A stretch of DNA of 18,867 bases from JBOHUX01 sp050734915 (GTDB taxonomy: Bacteria; Chloroflexota; Dormibacteria; Dormibacterales; Dormibacteraceae): positions 1-18,867 of the forward strand of contig JBOHUX010000026.1 in assembly GCA_050734915.1 (NCBI GenBank), written 5' to 3'. The first letter of the stretch is position 1. Each line of letters starts with the position of its first letter. Below the pieces are notes generated by a model, which saw only the letters and a list, made by a program, of their open reading frames with translations, searched no databases and had not been told where the DNA came from. The translations under genes and the position numbers were made by a program. Shown here in pieces: positions 1 to 7,173 of the stretch.

Positions 1-1
1 G

Positions 2-319
2 TCGGGGTCTCGGCGCCCGACGGCGATCGTCGCGGCCAGCGACCTGATCGCGGCGGGCTGCCTCGACGCGGCCAAGTCCAATGGCCTGCGCGTACCCGAT
101 GACCTGGCGATCACCGGCTTCGACGACAACATCCTGGCCCGCTTCACGGAGCCGGGTCTGACCACCGTCAGGATGCCACTCGCCGACATGGGTCGCATGG
201 CGGTCGAGATCCTGATGGCGCTCATCGACGGCGATCCCGATCACCCGCAATCGGTCGTACTGCCCGCCGAGATCGTCGTGCGAGGGTCGTCGGGTGGCCC
301 GTCGAGGCTCCTGCTGTGA
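2..319 (+). CDS. LacI/GalR-family transcriptional regulator, C-terminal part (5' end outside window)
   Basis: The frame is open from the window edge to TGA at 317-319 and gives 105 residues. It reads as the second half of a periplasmic-binding-protein-like effector domain of a LacI/GalR repressor. Visible hallmarks are the PTAIVAASDLIAAG stretch, the PDDLAITGFDDN motif that ends the domain core in this family, the TTVRMPLADMGRMAVEIL helix, and the closing LPAEIVVRGS strand. The N-terminal helix-turn-helix lies upstream and is not visible. Its stop overlaps the GTG start of the dehydrogenase by four bases (GTGA), so regulator and catabolic genes are probably co-transcribed and translationally coupled. 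By family precedent it would release DNA on binding a sugar or sugar derivative made by this pathway. The effector is unknown. A palindrome at 1386-1397 is a candidate binding site. Confidence 0.9.
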   Translation, partial: SGSRRPTAIVAASDLIAAGCLDAAKSNGLRVPDDLAITGFDDNILARFTEPGLTTVRMPLADMGRMAVEILMALIDGDPDHPQSVVLPAEIVVRGSSGGPSRLLL

Positions 320-1362
320 GGCTGGCGGTCGTTTCCAACCCGGGTGTGGTGGAGATCCGCGAAGCGGCCGTGCCCAAGCTGCGTCCCGGGCAATTGCTGA
401 TCGAGACTCACATCAGCGGCATCAGCGCCGGGACCGAGCTCATGGTCCTCGACGGCACCCTCCCCAGCGTCGCCCGCGGACTGGTCCGGTACCCGCTCGT
501 GCCCGGGTACGAGAATGTCGGCCGCGTCGTCGCCGCGGCCCCGGGCGTCATGGGGTTTCGGGAAGGAGGTTGGGTGTGCTCGGAGGGGTCTCCGAGCTTC
601 CAGGGCCTGCAGTCATGCTGGGGCGGCCATTCCGAATATGTCCAGGTCGAAGGCAAAGAGGCCTTCCCGCTTCCGGCGGGGATGGCTCCCGAGACCGCCG
701 TCTTCACGGTGCTGGCGTCCATCGCGCTCCACGGAATCCAGCGGGGCCGGGTCCGGATCGGGGAGACGGTCGCGATCTTCGGGCAGGGGGCGGTCGGATT
801 GCTGGCTCTGCAAATCTGCCGCCTCGCCGGCGCCGAGCGCCTGATCGCGGTCGACCGCCTCCCGTCTCGGCTCGAGCTCGCCCGCCAGGCAGGCGCCGAC
901 GACACCGTGCTCGTGGAAGGTGGCGACGAGGCGGCGGTCGCACGTGCCGCCGACGAGATCGTCCGCCTCACTCACGGTCGGGGGGCGGACCTGGTGGTCG
1001 AGGTGACCGGCTCGCCCCAGGTGGCCAGTGCGGCCGTGGTCGCCTGCCGGGAGCGCGGCCGGTTCCTTCTGCTGGGAATGTATCCGAGCCCGGTCCGGCT
1101 CGACTGCTGGGACCTCTACACGCGCGAGCTCGAGATCCTGAGCTCGCGAGGGGCAGGCCCCAAGGAGGATCTTCCCCTCGCCTACGAGCCGTGGACCTGG
1201 CGGAGGACCTACGAGGAGTCGATCCGACTTCTCGCCGACGGACGGCTCCGTGTCGAGGGCTTCGTCACACATCGTTTCCCCCCCGAGCGGATCGGCGACG
1301 GATACCGAGCGCTCAGCAAGGATCCAGACCACGCGCTGAAGGTGGTCATCGAGTGGCGATGA
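316..1362 (+). CDS. MDR-superfamily (zinc-alcohol-dehydrogenase-like) sugar dehydrogenase lacking zinc cysteines
   Basis: This 348-residue medium-chain dehydrogenase/reductase has a GroES-like N-terminal half and a Rossmann C-terminal half. The nucleotide loop is GQGAVG at 156-161, and the acidic residue ending the second strand is D180 (IAVDRLPSR), which favours NAD(H). Where classical zinc enzymes have GICGTD, this one has GISAGTE (35-41), so the catalytic-zinc cysteine is serine. PGYENVG (63-69) replaces the usual PGHE motif, and no four-cysteine structural zinc lobe is visible. These features match the BchC-like/bi-domain MDR subgroup rather than sorbitol or threonine dehydrogenases. It probably oxidises or reduces a polyol or sugar intermediate in the cytoplasm; the substrate is not readable. 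The GTG start at 316 is chosen because it gives the full GroES domain and overlaps the regulator stop. A weak GAGG lies about ten bases upstream. Confidence 0.85.
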   Translation: MRLAVVSNPGVVEIREAAVPKLRPGQLLIETHISGISAGTELMVLDGTLPSVARGLVRYPLVPGYENVGRVVAAAPGVMGFREGGWVCSEGSPSFQGLQSCWGGHSEYVQVEGKEAFPLPAGMAPETAVFTVLASIALHGIQRGRVRIGETVAIFGQGAVGLLALQICRLAGAERLIAVDRLPSRLELARQAGADDTVLVEGGDEAAVARAADEIVRLTHGRGADLVVEVTGSPQVASAAVVACRERGRFLLLGMYPSPVRLDCWDLYTRELEILSSRGAGPKEDLPLAYEPWTWRRTYEESIRLLADGRLRVEGFVTHRFPPERIGDGYRALSKDPDHALKVVIEWR

Positions 1363-1424
1363 GATTCGCGCGCGCTCGGATCGTCCCGTTCGAACGGATT
1401 CGAGATGAAGACGGCCGACGCTGA
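1359..1424 (+). other. Possible 21-codon small ORF between dehydrogenase and first oxidoreductase (weak)
   Basis: ATG at 1359 overlaps the dehydrogenase stop as ATGA and opens a 21-codon frame ending in TGA at 1422-1424. The peptide is arginine-rich (begins MRFARARIVPF). No Shine-Dalgarno is visible beyond possible coupling, and I do not recognise the peptide. The palindrome at 1386-1397 lies inside it. It could be chance, a decayed gene start or a leader peptide. Confidence 0.15.
1386..1397. promoter_or_regulatory. Perfect 12-bp palindrome, candidate operator
   Basis: CCGTTCGAACGG is its own reverse complement and lies in the 129-bp gap before the first Gfo/Idh/MocA gene, the largest gap between genes of the operon. 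LacI-family operators are short palindromes often centred on CG, and this one is centred on CG within TTCGAA. Its flanks (AA on the outside of the CG rather than the inside) differ from the commonest LacI consensus. No convincing -35/-10 pair was found beside it. Assignment to the upstream regulator is inference. Confidence 0.4.
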
Positions 1425-1436
1425 GATCCGGGCAAT

Positions 1437-1459
1437 CCGTGGGGGATTCACGCCCACGG
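1437..1459 (+). other. Stem-loop in leader of the oxidoreductase array
   Basis: CCGTGGG (1437-1443) and CCCACGG (1453-1459) form a perfect 7-bp stem with a 9-nt loop. It ends 16 bases before the Shine-Dalgarno of the next gene. No run of T follows, so it is not a typical intrinsic terminator. It could stabilise or process the transcript, or be fortuitous in GC-rich DNA. Confidence 0.3.
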
Positions 1460-1475
1460 CAAGACCGCAATCACG

Positions 1476-1481
1476 AAGGAG
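1476..1481 (+). promoter_or_regulatory. Shine-Dalgarno that decides the start of the first Gfo/Idh/MocA gene
   Basis: AAGGAG lies ten bases before ATG 1492. An in-frame ATG at 1405 would add 29 poorly structured residues before the Rossmann strand and lacks such a site, so 1492 is preferred. Confidence 0.75.
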
Positions 1482-1491
1482 ACCTGAACAG

Positions 1492-2559
1492 ATGGCGGAG
1501 CTCCGACTTGGCATCGTCGGCCTACACAACCACTACCACGCGTATCCGATGGCCGACTATCTCCGCCGCGGGATCCCGGGGCTCCGGTTGGTGGCGGTGG
1601 CCGATGAGCGGGTCGAGCAGGGGCAGATGTTCGCCCGCCGATACTGCGACGGGCAGTTCCACGCCGACTACCAAGAGCTCCTCGAGCGATCCGACATCGA
1701 CGCGGTGATCGTCACCAGCTACACGTCCGCTCACGCCGAACAGGTTGAGGCCGCCGCCGCCGCCGGCAAGCACGTGCTGCTCGACAAGCCGGCCGCCACC
1801 ACGCTCATGGACGCCGACCGGATCGTGGCCGCCGGGAGGCAGGTGAAGGTGATGATGGCCTACCTGCTCCGGTTCCTTCCCATCTATCGCCGGGCGTGGG
1901 AGGCCGTGGACCAAGGCGTGGTCGGCGAACTCGTCTCGGCGAGCTACTCGATCAGGATTCCGGCCAGCTTCATCAAGGACTCCCCGGAGGCGAGCGGCCA
2001 AGGCTGGTATGTGGATCCCGTCAGGGCGGGCGGCGGCGGATTCCTGGACCACGCGATCCACTTCACCGACTTCTTCCGATGGTTCTTTCGGAGCGAACCC
2101 CTCGATGTGGTCGCCCGCATGGGCAGCCTCACCTACAAGGATCTGGGCGTCGAGGACTACGGCATCGCCACCTACCGTCTGGGCAGTGGGGCGATCGTGA
2201 CCGTCGAGAGCACCTGGCACGCGGCCGAGTGGTACGGGCCACTGGCCAGTCCCGATCGCTGCACCCTCACCGGGACGGAGGGGGAGATCGAGCTCCACTA
2301 CCAGCGCAGCCCCCAGCTCGAGATCGCGAGCCGCCGTGGACCCTATCGGGGCCGCACGTATGTGGACCTCGAGGGGGAGGAGCGGGACAACATCTGCTAC
2401 CGGAACCTCCTCACCGCCTTCGCCGACTGCATCCGGGAGGACCGGCCTCCGGTACCCGACGCGGAGGATGGCCGGCGGGCGCTGGAGATGGTGCTGGCCG
2501 CCTACGCCGCCGACCACCGGGGCCGAAGCGTGAGCTTCCCGCTGGAGGGGGAGCTGTAG
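1492..2559 (+). CDS. Gfo/Idh/MocA-family oxidoreductase 1 (atypical nucleotide loop, DKP variant)
   Basis: This 355-residue cytoplasmic NAD(P)-dependent sugar or polyol oxidoreductase has an N-terminal Rossmann fold followed by the alpha/beta substrate-binding domain. Family landmarks are AGKHVLLDKP (91-100), with the conserved lysine K99, and GGGFLDHAIHFTD (181-193), with D186 and H190 in the catalytic D-x3-H arrangement. Two deviations are visible. The usual GxGxxG loop is replaced by GLHNHYHA (10-17), and the glutamate of the EKP motif is aspartate. Family members oxidise a ring hydroxyl or a C1/C3 position of sugars and inositols, or reduce keto intermediates; the substrate cannot be read here. 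Its stop directly abuts the next start (TAG then ATG), giving a head-to-tail pair of paralogues. A 27-bp stretch around AAAAAGKHV is identical to one in oxidoreductase 4. Confidence 0.9.
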   Translation: MAELRLGIVGLHNHYHAYPMADYLRRGIPGLRLVAVADERVEQGQMFARRYCDGQFHADYQELLERSDIDAVIVTSYTSAHAEQVEAAAAAGKHVLLDKPAATTLMDADRIVAAGRQVKVMMAYLLRFLPIYRRAWEAVDQGVVGELVSASYSIRIPASFIKDSPEASGQGWYVDPVRAGGGGFLDHAIHFTDFFRWFFRSEPLDVVARMGSLTYKDLGVEDYGIATYRLGSGAIVTVESTWHAAEWYGPLASPDRCTLTGTEGEIELHYQRSPQLEIASRRGPYRGRTYVDLEGEERDNICYRNLLTAFADCIREDRPPVPDAEDGRRALEMVLAAYAADHRGRSVSFPLEGEL

Positions 2560-3579
2560 ATGCCGGCGGAGGTCCGGCTGGCGCTGGTGGGAACCGGGAG
2601 GATAGGACGCGTGCACGCCGGCTCGTACGCGCGCGTGGCTCGCGGACGCCTGGTCGCGTGCACCGACCTCGTCCCCGAGAGCGCCCAGAGGTTCGGTCGG
2701 GACTTCGGACTGGAGGTCTGCCCTGATCTGGACTCCATCCTCCGGCGGGGCGACATCGACGGCGTGATCATCGCCACCCCCAACTGGCTGCACGCGGAGA
2801 TGACCGTGGCGTCACTGGCGGCGGGCAAGCACGTCTTCTGCCAGAAGCCGATCGCCCTCGACCTCGAAGGGGCGGACCGGGTGCTGGAGGCGGCGACGGC
2901 CTCAGGCTGCGTCCTTCAGCTCGGATTCATGCTCCGCTTCACGCCTCCCATCCCGGAGGTCAGGGCCCTGGTGGCATCCGGCGCCCTGGGCCGCGTGATC
3001 GCATGCAACGCCGCGATCTTCGGCTGGGAGCCGAACGCGGACTGGTTCTACGACAAGGCGACCGGCGGCGGGGTCATCCTCGACACGCTGATCCACTTCG
3101 CCGACCTCGCGTCCTGGGTGGCGGGCGACGTTGAGCGGGTCCACGCGGAAGGCGGGGCCTACCTGCTGGAGGGTTCCAAGAAGCACGGGAGCCCCGACAA
3201 CGCCAGCATTCTGATGCGGCACGTCGGCGGCGCCACCACCACCGTCTACGTGACCTGGACGGCCGGCCATGGCAACTTCACGTTCGAGGTCTACGGCTCC
3301 AACGGAAGCCTGAACGTGGACTTGGTGGAGAAGCAGGCATCCCGCCTGTTCCTGCGCCGGCCGGTGCGGAGCGAGACCCAGGCGCTGGCCTCCGGGCACA
3401 GCTTCCCGGATCTGGTCTGGGCGTACTCATACGCGAACGAGCAGCAGTACTTCGTCGACCAGATCGCCAGCTGCGCCTCTCCCGGCCTGGCCGCCACTCC
3501 CGAGGATGCGAGGCGCGCGCTGGCGGTGGCCCTGGCGGCACAGCGCGCCCTGGATGAGGGCGGGGTGGTGGTGCTGTGA
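2560..3579 (+). CDS. Gfo/Idh/MocA-family oxidoreductase 2 (QKP variant)
   Basis: This 339-residue two-domain oxidoreductase has a canonical GTGRIG nucleotide loop (11-16) and an ATPNWLHAE segment (72-80) that in this family lines the cofactor pocket. In the conserved lysine motif HVFCQKP (91-97), K96 is retained but the preceding glutamate is glutamine. The catalytic block GGGVILDTLIHFADL (169-183) keeps D175 and H179. ATG 2560 follows the previous stop without a gap, with a GGAGGGGG run at 2544-2551 as ribosome-binding site. The GTG of the next gene overlaps its stop. The canonical loop suggests an active NAD(P)-dependent dehydrogenase or keto-sugar reductase, perhaps paired with one of the atypical neighbours. 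Specificity is unknown. Confidence 0.92.
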   Translation: MPAEVRLALVGTGRIGRVHAGSYARVARGRLVACTDLVPESAQRFGRDFGLEVCPDLDSILRRGDIDGVIIATPNWLHAEMTVASLAAGKHVFCQKPIALDLEGADRVLEAATASGCVLQLGFMLRFTPPIPEVRALVASGALGRVIACNAAIFGWEPNADWFYDKATGGGVILDTLIHFADLASWVAGDVERVHAEGGAYLLEGSKKHGSPDNASILMRHVGGATTTVYVTWTAGHGNFTFEVYGSNGSLNVDLVEKQASRLFLRRPVRSETQALASGHSFPDLVWAYSYANEQQYFVDQIASCASPGLAATPEDARRALAVALAAQRALDEGGVVVL

Positions 3580-4637
3580 TACCGGAGGACATCCGAGTCG
3601 GGGTGGTCGGGGCGGGTTTCTGGGCGACCGAGATGCACCTGCCGGCGCTCTCCCGGCTGCCCGGCGTCCGGGTGACGGCGATCGCTGCCCGGACCGAGTC
3701 CAGCGCCCTCGCCGCCGCGGATCGGTTCAACGTCCCCTCCTGGACGACCGACTGGCAGGAGCTCGTGGGGGGGGACGAGGTGGACGTGGTCGATATCGTC
3801 GCTCCCAACCATCTGCACGCGCCGATCGCAATCGCCGCGCTTGGGCTGGGCAAGCACGTCATCTGCATCAAACCTCTCGCCATGGACCTCGGTGGTGCGG
3901 ACAGGATGCTTGCCGCCACCAGAACTACGGATGCCCGGCTCTTCTACGCGGAGAACGTGCCCTTCATCCCGGCGGTGCGCCGCGCCGCCGAAATCGTCAG
4001 GGAGGGGGGACTAGGCGAGGTCTTCCGGGTCAAGGCCTGCGAAGGGATCGGGGCGCCCCATGCGGCGTGGTTCCTGGACCCTGCCCAGAGCGGCGGCGGA
4101 GCCGCCATCGACATGGCTGTGCACAGCATCGCCTTCTGTCGAAGCATGGCGCGATCCGAGGTCGACACCGTTTACGCCGAGACAGGGACGTTCGTCCATC
4201 GTGCGTCCCCGGTGGAGGACACCGTGGTGATGACGCTTCGCTTCCGGAACGACGTCATCGGCCAGTGCGAGGACGGCTGGTCCCTGGTGGCGGCGATGGA
4301 TTCCCGCTTCGAGGTGTTCGGCACCAAGGGCCGGATTCTGATCGACAATCTTCACCGCCAGCCCATCCAGGTGGCGAGCGAGCCCGGCTACGCCCCCCTG
4401 GGCGGCGATCGGGAATCCACCCGAGGCTGGACCTTCCCGCTGCCCATGTCCGGTGACGTCGCCGACGGGCATCTCGCGATGCTGAACCACTTCGTCGAGT
4501 GCCTGCGCTCCGGGGAGCGCTCGCTGTCCGAGGGCGAGGAGGGGCGGGCGGATCTGGCGGTCGTGGAGGCCGCCCTTCGATCATCGCGATCAGGCCGCCG
4601 CGAACCGATCATCTCAACTCTGGAGGAGGCGGGATGA
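3576..4637 (+). CDS. Gfo/Idh/MocA-family oxidoreductase 3 (IKP variant)
   Basis: This is a 353-residue oxidoreductase with a canonical GAGFWA nucleotide loop (12-17) and APNHLHAP (76-83). The lysine motif GKHVICIKP (92-100) keeps K99, but the residue normally glutamate is isoleucine, the strongest departure of this motif in the array. The catalytic block GGGAAIDMAVHSI (173-185) keeps D179 and H183. GTG 3576 is taken as start because it overlaps the preceding stop as GTGA and leaves only seven residues before the first Rossmann strand; no strong Shine-Dalgarno is visible, consistent with coupling. An 8-G run at 3767-3774 is read through in frame. Its stop overlaps the next ATG. Loss of the acidic residue could change cofactor ribose contacts or the reaction, but that is inference. 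Confidence 0.9.
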   Translation: MIPEDIRVGVVGAGFWATEMHLPALSRLPGVRVTAIAARTESSALAAADRFNVPSWTTDWQELVGGDEVDVVDIVAPNHLHAPIAIAALGLGKHVICIKPLAMDLGGADRMLAATRTTDARLFYAENVPFIPAVRRAAEIVREGGLGEVFRVKACEGIGAPHAAWFLDPAQSGGGAAIDMAVHSIAFCRSMARSEVDTVYAETGTFVHRASPVEDTVVMTLRFRNDVIGQCEDGWSLVAAMDSRFEVFGTKGRILIDNLHRQPIQVASEPGYAPLGGDRESTRGWTFPLPMSGDVADGHLAMLNHFVECLRSGERSLSEGEEGRADLAVVEAALRSSRSGRREPIISTLEEAG

Positions 4638-5821
4638 GTGAGGGTCCCGGAATGCGCGTGGGGATGATCAGCTGGGCCCACGTCCACGCCGAGTTCCGCG
4701 CCAAGGCGCTCAGCGAGATCCCCGGCGCCCGCATCGTGGCCATCGCGGATGAGGACGAGAGCCGCGGCCGGGCTGCGGCCGGGCGCTTCGGGGTGGAGTG
4801 GTTCTCAACCGACTGGCGGCGGCTTGTCGAGCTTCCCGACGTGGACGTGGTCATGGTCCATTCCGAGAACAGCCGTCACGCCGACCAGGTCGTGGCCGCC
4901 GCCGCCGCCGGCAAGCACGTCTTCTGCGAGAAGCCGATCGCGACCTCGGCAAGGGACGCCGAACGGATGGTGGAGGCGGTCCGCCGAGCAGGGGTGCAGG
5001 GCACGGCGGCCTTTGTGAGCCGGTTCAGCCAGGAGGCGACGCGGGCCAAGCGGATCCTCGAGACCGGCGTGCTGGGGGAGATCGTCAACGCCCGCGCGCT
5101 GATCGGCCTCGCCGGCATCGCGGAGATCGGGTGCCCGCCCGACATGGTGGCCTGGATGGTCGAGCCAGCCCGGGGGGGCGGGGGCGCCTGGATCGATGAG
5201 GGCTCGCATGCCGTTGACCTGCTCAGCTGGATGGTCGGCGACATCGTCGAGGTCTCCGCCTTCCTGGATCGTCGGGTCAAGCGGGATCTGGAGGTGGAGG
5301 ACATCGGCGTGGCCCTCCTTCGCTTCGCCGATGGCGCGCTCGGGGAGGTGACCACCAGCTGGAGCCTCGCCATCGACCTGGGGATGCGGAACGTCCTCGA
5401 GGTCTACGGATCGAAGGGGGCCCTCTACATGGAGGCGACCTCCCGGCATCCGAGGGTGGAGCTCTACACCGAGGCTCTGGCGCCCGAGCTGCGGGGTTGG
5501 GTAAGCCCGCACATCCGGCCGGAAGCCTCGGAGCCGCACGACTACGGAGGCTGGCCTCCTCACGTGCACCACTACAAGCGCGAGGTCTCTTCGTATGTGG
5601 CCAGGTACCTGGCCGGCGAGAGGCCATTCGGCCCCAGCCTCGAGGACGGGCGCGCCTGCCTGGAGGTGCTCCTGGCGGGGTATCGATCGGCGGCGGACGG
5701 TCGCAGCGTCCACCTGCCCAAGCGGGAGGCCGCCGACTTGGCGGGCAGGAACGGTGTGGATTCGGCGGTCGACCTCGGAATCACGGCACCGATCACTCAA
5801 GGAGGATCAGATGAGGAGTAG
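4634..5821 (+). CDS. Gfo/Idh/MocA-family oxidoreductase 4 (atypical nucleotide loop)
   Basis: This 395-residue oxidoreductase is the longest of the five. ATG 4634 overlaps the previous stop (ATGA) and follows GGAGGAGG at 4622-4629. The usual glycine-rich loop is replaced by GMISWAHVHA (10-19), resembling the H-x-H-A pattern of oxidoreductase 1. Canonical HVFCEKP (95-101, K100) and GGGGAWIDEGSHAVDL (181-196, D188, H192) are present. The last roughly 35 residues after GRSVHLP extend beyond the usual domain end and look unstructured. The gene's 3' end overlaps the binding-protein gene by 11 bases and contains its ribosome-binding site. It is likely a cytoplasmic sugar dehydrogenase or reductase; the shared loop with oxidoreductase 1 may mark a distinct subfamily. 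Substrate unknown. Confidence 0.9.
   Translation: MSEGPGMRVGMISWAHVHAEFRAKALSEIPGARIVAIADEDESRGRAAAGRFGVEWFSTDWRRLVELPDVDVVMVHSENSRHADQVVAAAAAGKHVFCEKPIATSARDAERMVEAVRRAGVQGTAAFVSRFSQEATRAKRILETGVLGEIVNARALIGLAGIAEIGCPPDMVAWMVEPARGGGGAWIDEGSHAVDLLSWMVGDIVEVSAFLDRRVKRDLEVEDIGVALLRFADGALGEVTTSWSLAIDLGMRNVLEVYGSKGALYMEATSRHPRVELYTEALAPELRGWVSPHIRPEASEPHDYGGWPPHVHHYKREVSSYVARYLAGERPFGPSLEDGRACLEVLLAGYRSAADGRSVHLPKREAADLAGRNGVDSAVDLGITAPITQGGSDEE
5799..5806 (+). promoter_or_regulatory. Strong Shine-Dalgarno for the solute-binding protein, inside the preceding gene
   Basis: AAGGAGGA lies four bases before ATG 5811 and within the coding end of oxidoreductase 4. It fixes the start that places a normal lipoprotein signal peptide at the N-terminus. 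Confidence 0.7.
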
Positions 5822-7145
5822 ACGCGTCGCGAAGCGGCCGCTCTCGGCTCTGTGGGGACTCGCGCTGGCGATCGTCATCGCGGCCTGCGGCTCCGCAGGC
5901 GCGCCGACCGGCACCACGACGACCCCGGGGCAATCGAAACCTGACACCCCTGTGGGCAAGTTCTCCGGCAAGACGGTGAACCTGCTGCGCTGGGCCGGCG
6001 ATCCCTGGACAGCGGCCACCAAGGACGCCGCCAGTCGCTGGGACGCGGCCACGGGCGGCCAGCTGACGGTGGGTGCGATCCCCTACGAGAACCTGGAGAC
6101 CAAGGAGGCGCTTGCCCTCTCGAGCGGCACCGGCTCGTACGACATCCTTTACGTCCACCCCGGCTGGTTCGGACAGTTCGCCAAGGCGGGGTATCTGCAG
6201 GGCATCGGCGGCTATCTCAGCGACGCCGGCATGAACCCGTCCGGGTTCTCGACCAGCGACTACATCCCCGCCATCTTCAAGCAGGGGAGCTACAACGGCA
6301 AGCAGTACTGCCTTCAAGACCAGGTTTCGACGATTCTGGTCGCCTACCGCAAGGACCTCTACCAGAAGTACAACCTCAAGGCCCCGACCTCGTGGGATGA
6401 CCTTCTCAACAACGCCAAGGTCCTGAATGCCCAGAGCGGCATGGCCGGTCTCGCCATCCCCGGCAAGGCGATCGGCGACATCTCCGACGTCATGAGCAGC
6501 CTCCTGACCGGTGAAGGCACCTGGTGGTACGACAGCCACGGCAAGGCGGCGCTCGACGTCGCCAAGACGACTCAGGCCATCCAATTCTACGTCAACGCCT
6601 CCAAGTACTCGCCCTCAGGCATGCTCAACATGCACTACGACGACGTCACCACGGCCGCCGCCCAGGGCAAGGCCGCCCAACTGATTACGCTCTCGACCGA
6701 GCTTGCCTGGCTCAACGATCCCTCCAAGTCCAAGACCGTGGGGGACTGGGCCTACGCACCTCTTGCGTACAACGGGAAGGCGGGCGGCGAGCTCATCTAC
6801 TGGAACTGGTGCATCGCGGCCGGTTCCAAGAACCCCAAGGCCGCCTACTCGTTCCTGCAGTGGTACACGAGCACCCCCGAGCAGGCGAAGATCGCTCCCG
6901 TGGCAGCCACGGGAGGGGCGACCAAGGGCTTCTACGCCGATCAGTCACTGACCCAGAGCCTTCCCTTCCTGCCTGCCATGCAGCAGGCGCTCGCGAACTC
7001 CAACCCTCAACCCAGCCTGGCGCAGTGGCCGCAGTTGCAGGACAAGATCGAGCATGCGGTGCAGTCCGCGATCAGCGGCAGCACCAGCCCCGCGCAGGCG
7101 GCTCAGGAGATCAGCCAGCAGCTCCGATCGACCCTCGGCACGTAA
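5811..7145 (+). CDS. ABC transporter extracellular sugar-binding lipoprotein (family 1)
   Basis: This 444-residue solute-binding protein of the MalE/UgpB type captures the sugar outside the membrane and delivers it to the two permeases encoded next. The N-terminus has a positively charged segment (RSRRVAKR), a hydrophobic stretch and the lipobox IAAC with C26 as the lipidated cysteine, followed by a Gly/Ser/Thr-rich tether. The mature part begins with VNLLRWAGDPW and has family features such as SYDILYVHPGWFGQFAKAG, the YRKDLYQKYNLKAPTSWDDL hinge region, and a C-terminal AAYSFLQWYTSTPEQ helix. Size and class suit oligosaccharides, disaccharides or polyol glycosides rather than single pentoses (inference). 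Start choice rests on the Shine-Dalgarno at 5799-5806 and the signal peptide. A strong hairpin follows the stop and may raise its level relative to the permeases. Confidence 0.93.
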   Translation: MRSRRVAKRPLSALWGLALAIVIAACGSAGAPTGTTTTPGQSKPDTPVGKFSGKTVNLLRWAGDPWTAATKDAASRWDAATGGQLTVGAIPYENLETKEALALSSGTGSYDILYVHPGWFGQFAKAGYLQGIGGYLSDAGMNPSGFSTSDYIPAIFKQGSYNGKQYCLQDQVSTILVAYRKDLYQKYNLKAPTSWDDLLNNAKVLNAQSGMAGLAIPGKAIGDISDVMSSLLTGEGTWWYDSHGKAALDVAKTTQAIQFYVNASKYSPSGMLNMHYDDVTTAAAQGKAAQLITLSTELAWLNDPSKSKTVGDWAYAPLAYNGKAGGELIYWNWCIAAGSKNPKAAYSFLQWYTSTPEQAKIAPVAATGGATKGFYADQSLTQSLPFLPAMQQALANSNPQPSLAQWPQLQDKIEHAVQSAISGSTSPAQAAQEISQQLRSTLGT

Positions 7146-7173
7146 GTCCCTTCGCGCATCCCGCCCACGCTGA

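Noticed and set aside
294..1424. Long + strand open frame overlapping the MDR dehydrogenase
   Set aside because: It is arginine/glycine-rich with no domain, while the alternative frame encodes a clear MDR enzyme. Such shadows are expected in high-GC DNA.
1405..1491. Upstream ATG extension of oxidoreductase 1
   Set aside because: The 29 extra residues precede the Rossmann strand without structure, and the Shine-Dalgarno at 1476-1481 fits ATG 1492.
1522..2793. Long - strand open frame opposite oxidoreductases 1 and 2
   Set aside because: No recognisable domain, and its coordinates mirror two well-supported genes on the + strand.
3767..3774. 8-G homopolymer as a frameshift or phase-variation site
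   Set aside because: The reading frame is intact through it, and similar G runs occur elsewhere in GC-rich genes (for example near 12326). No out-of-frame alternative is supported.
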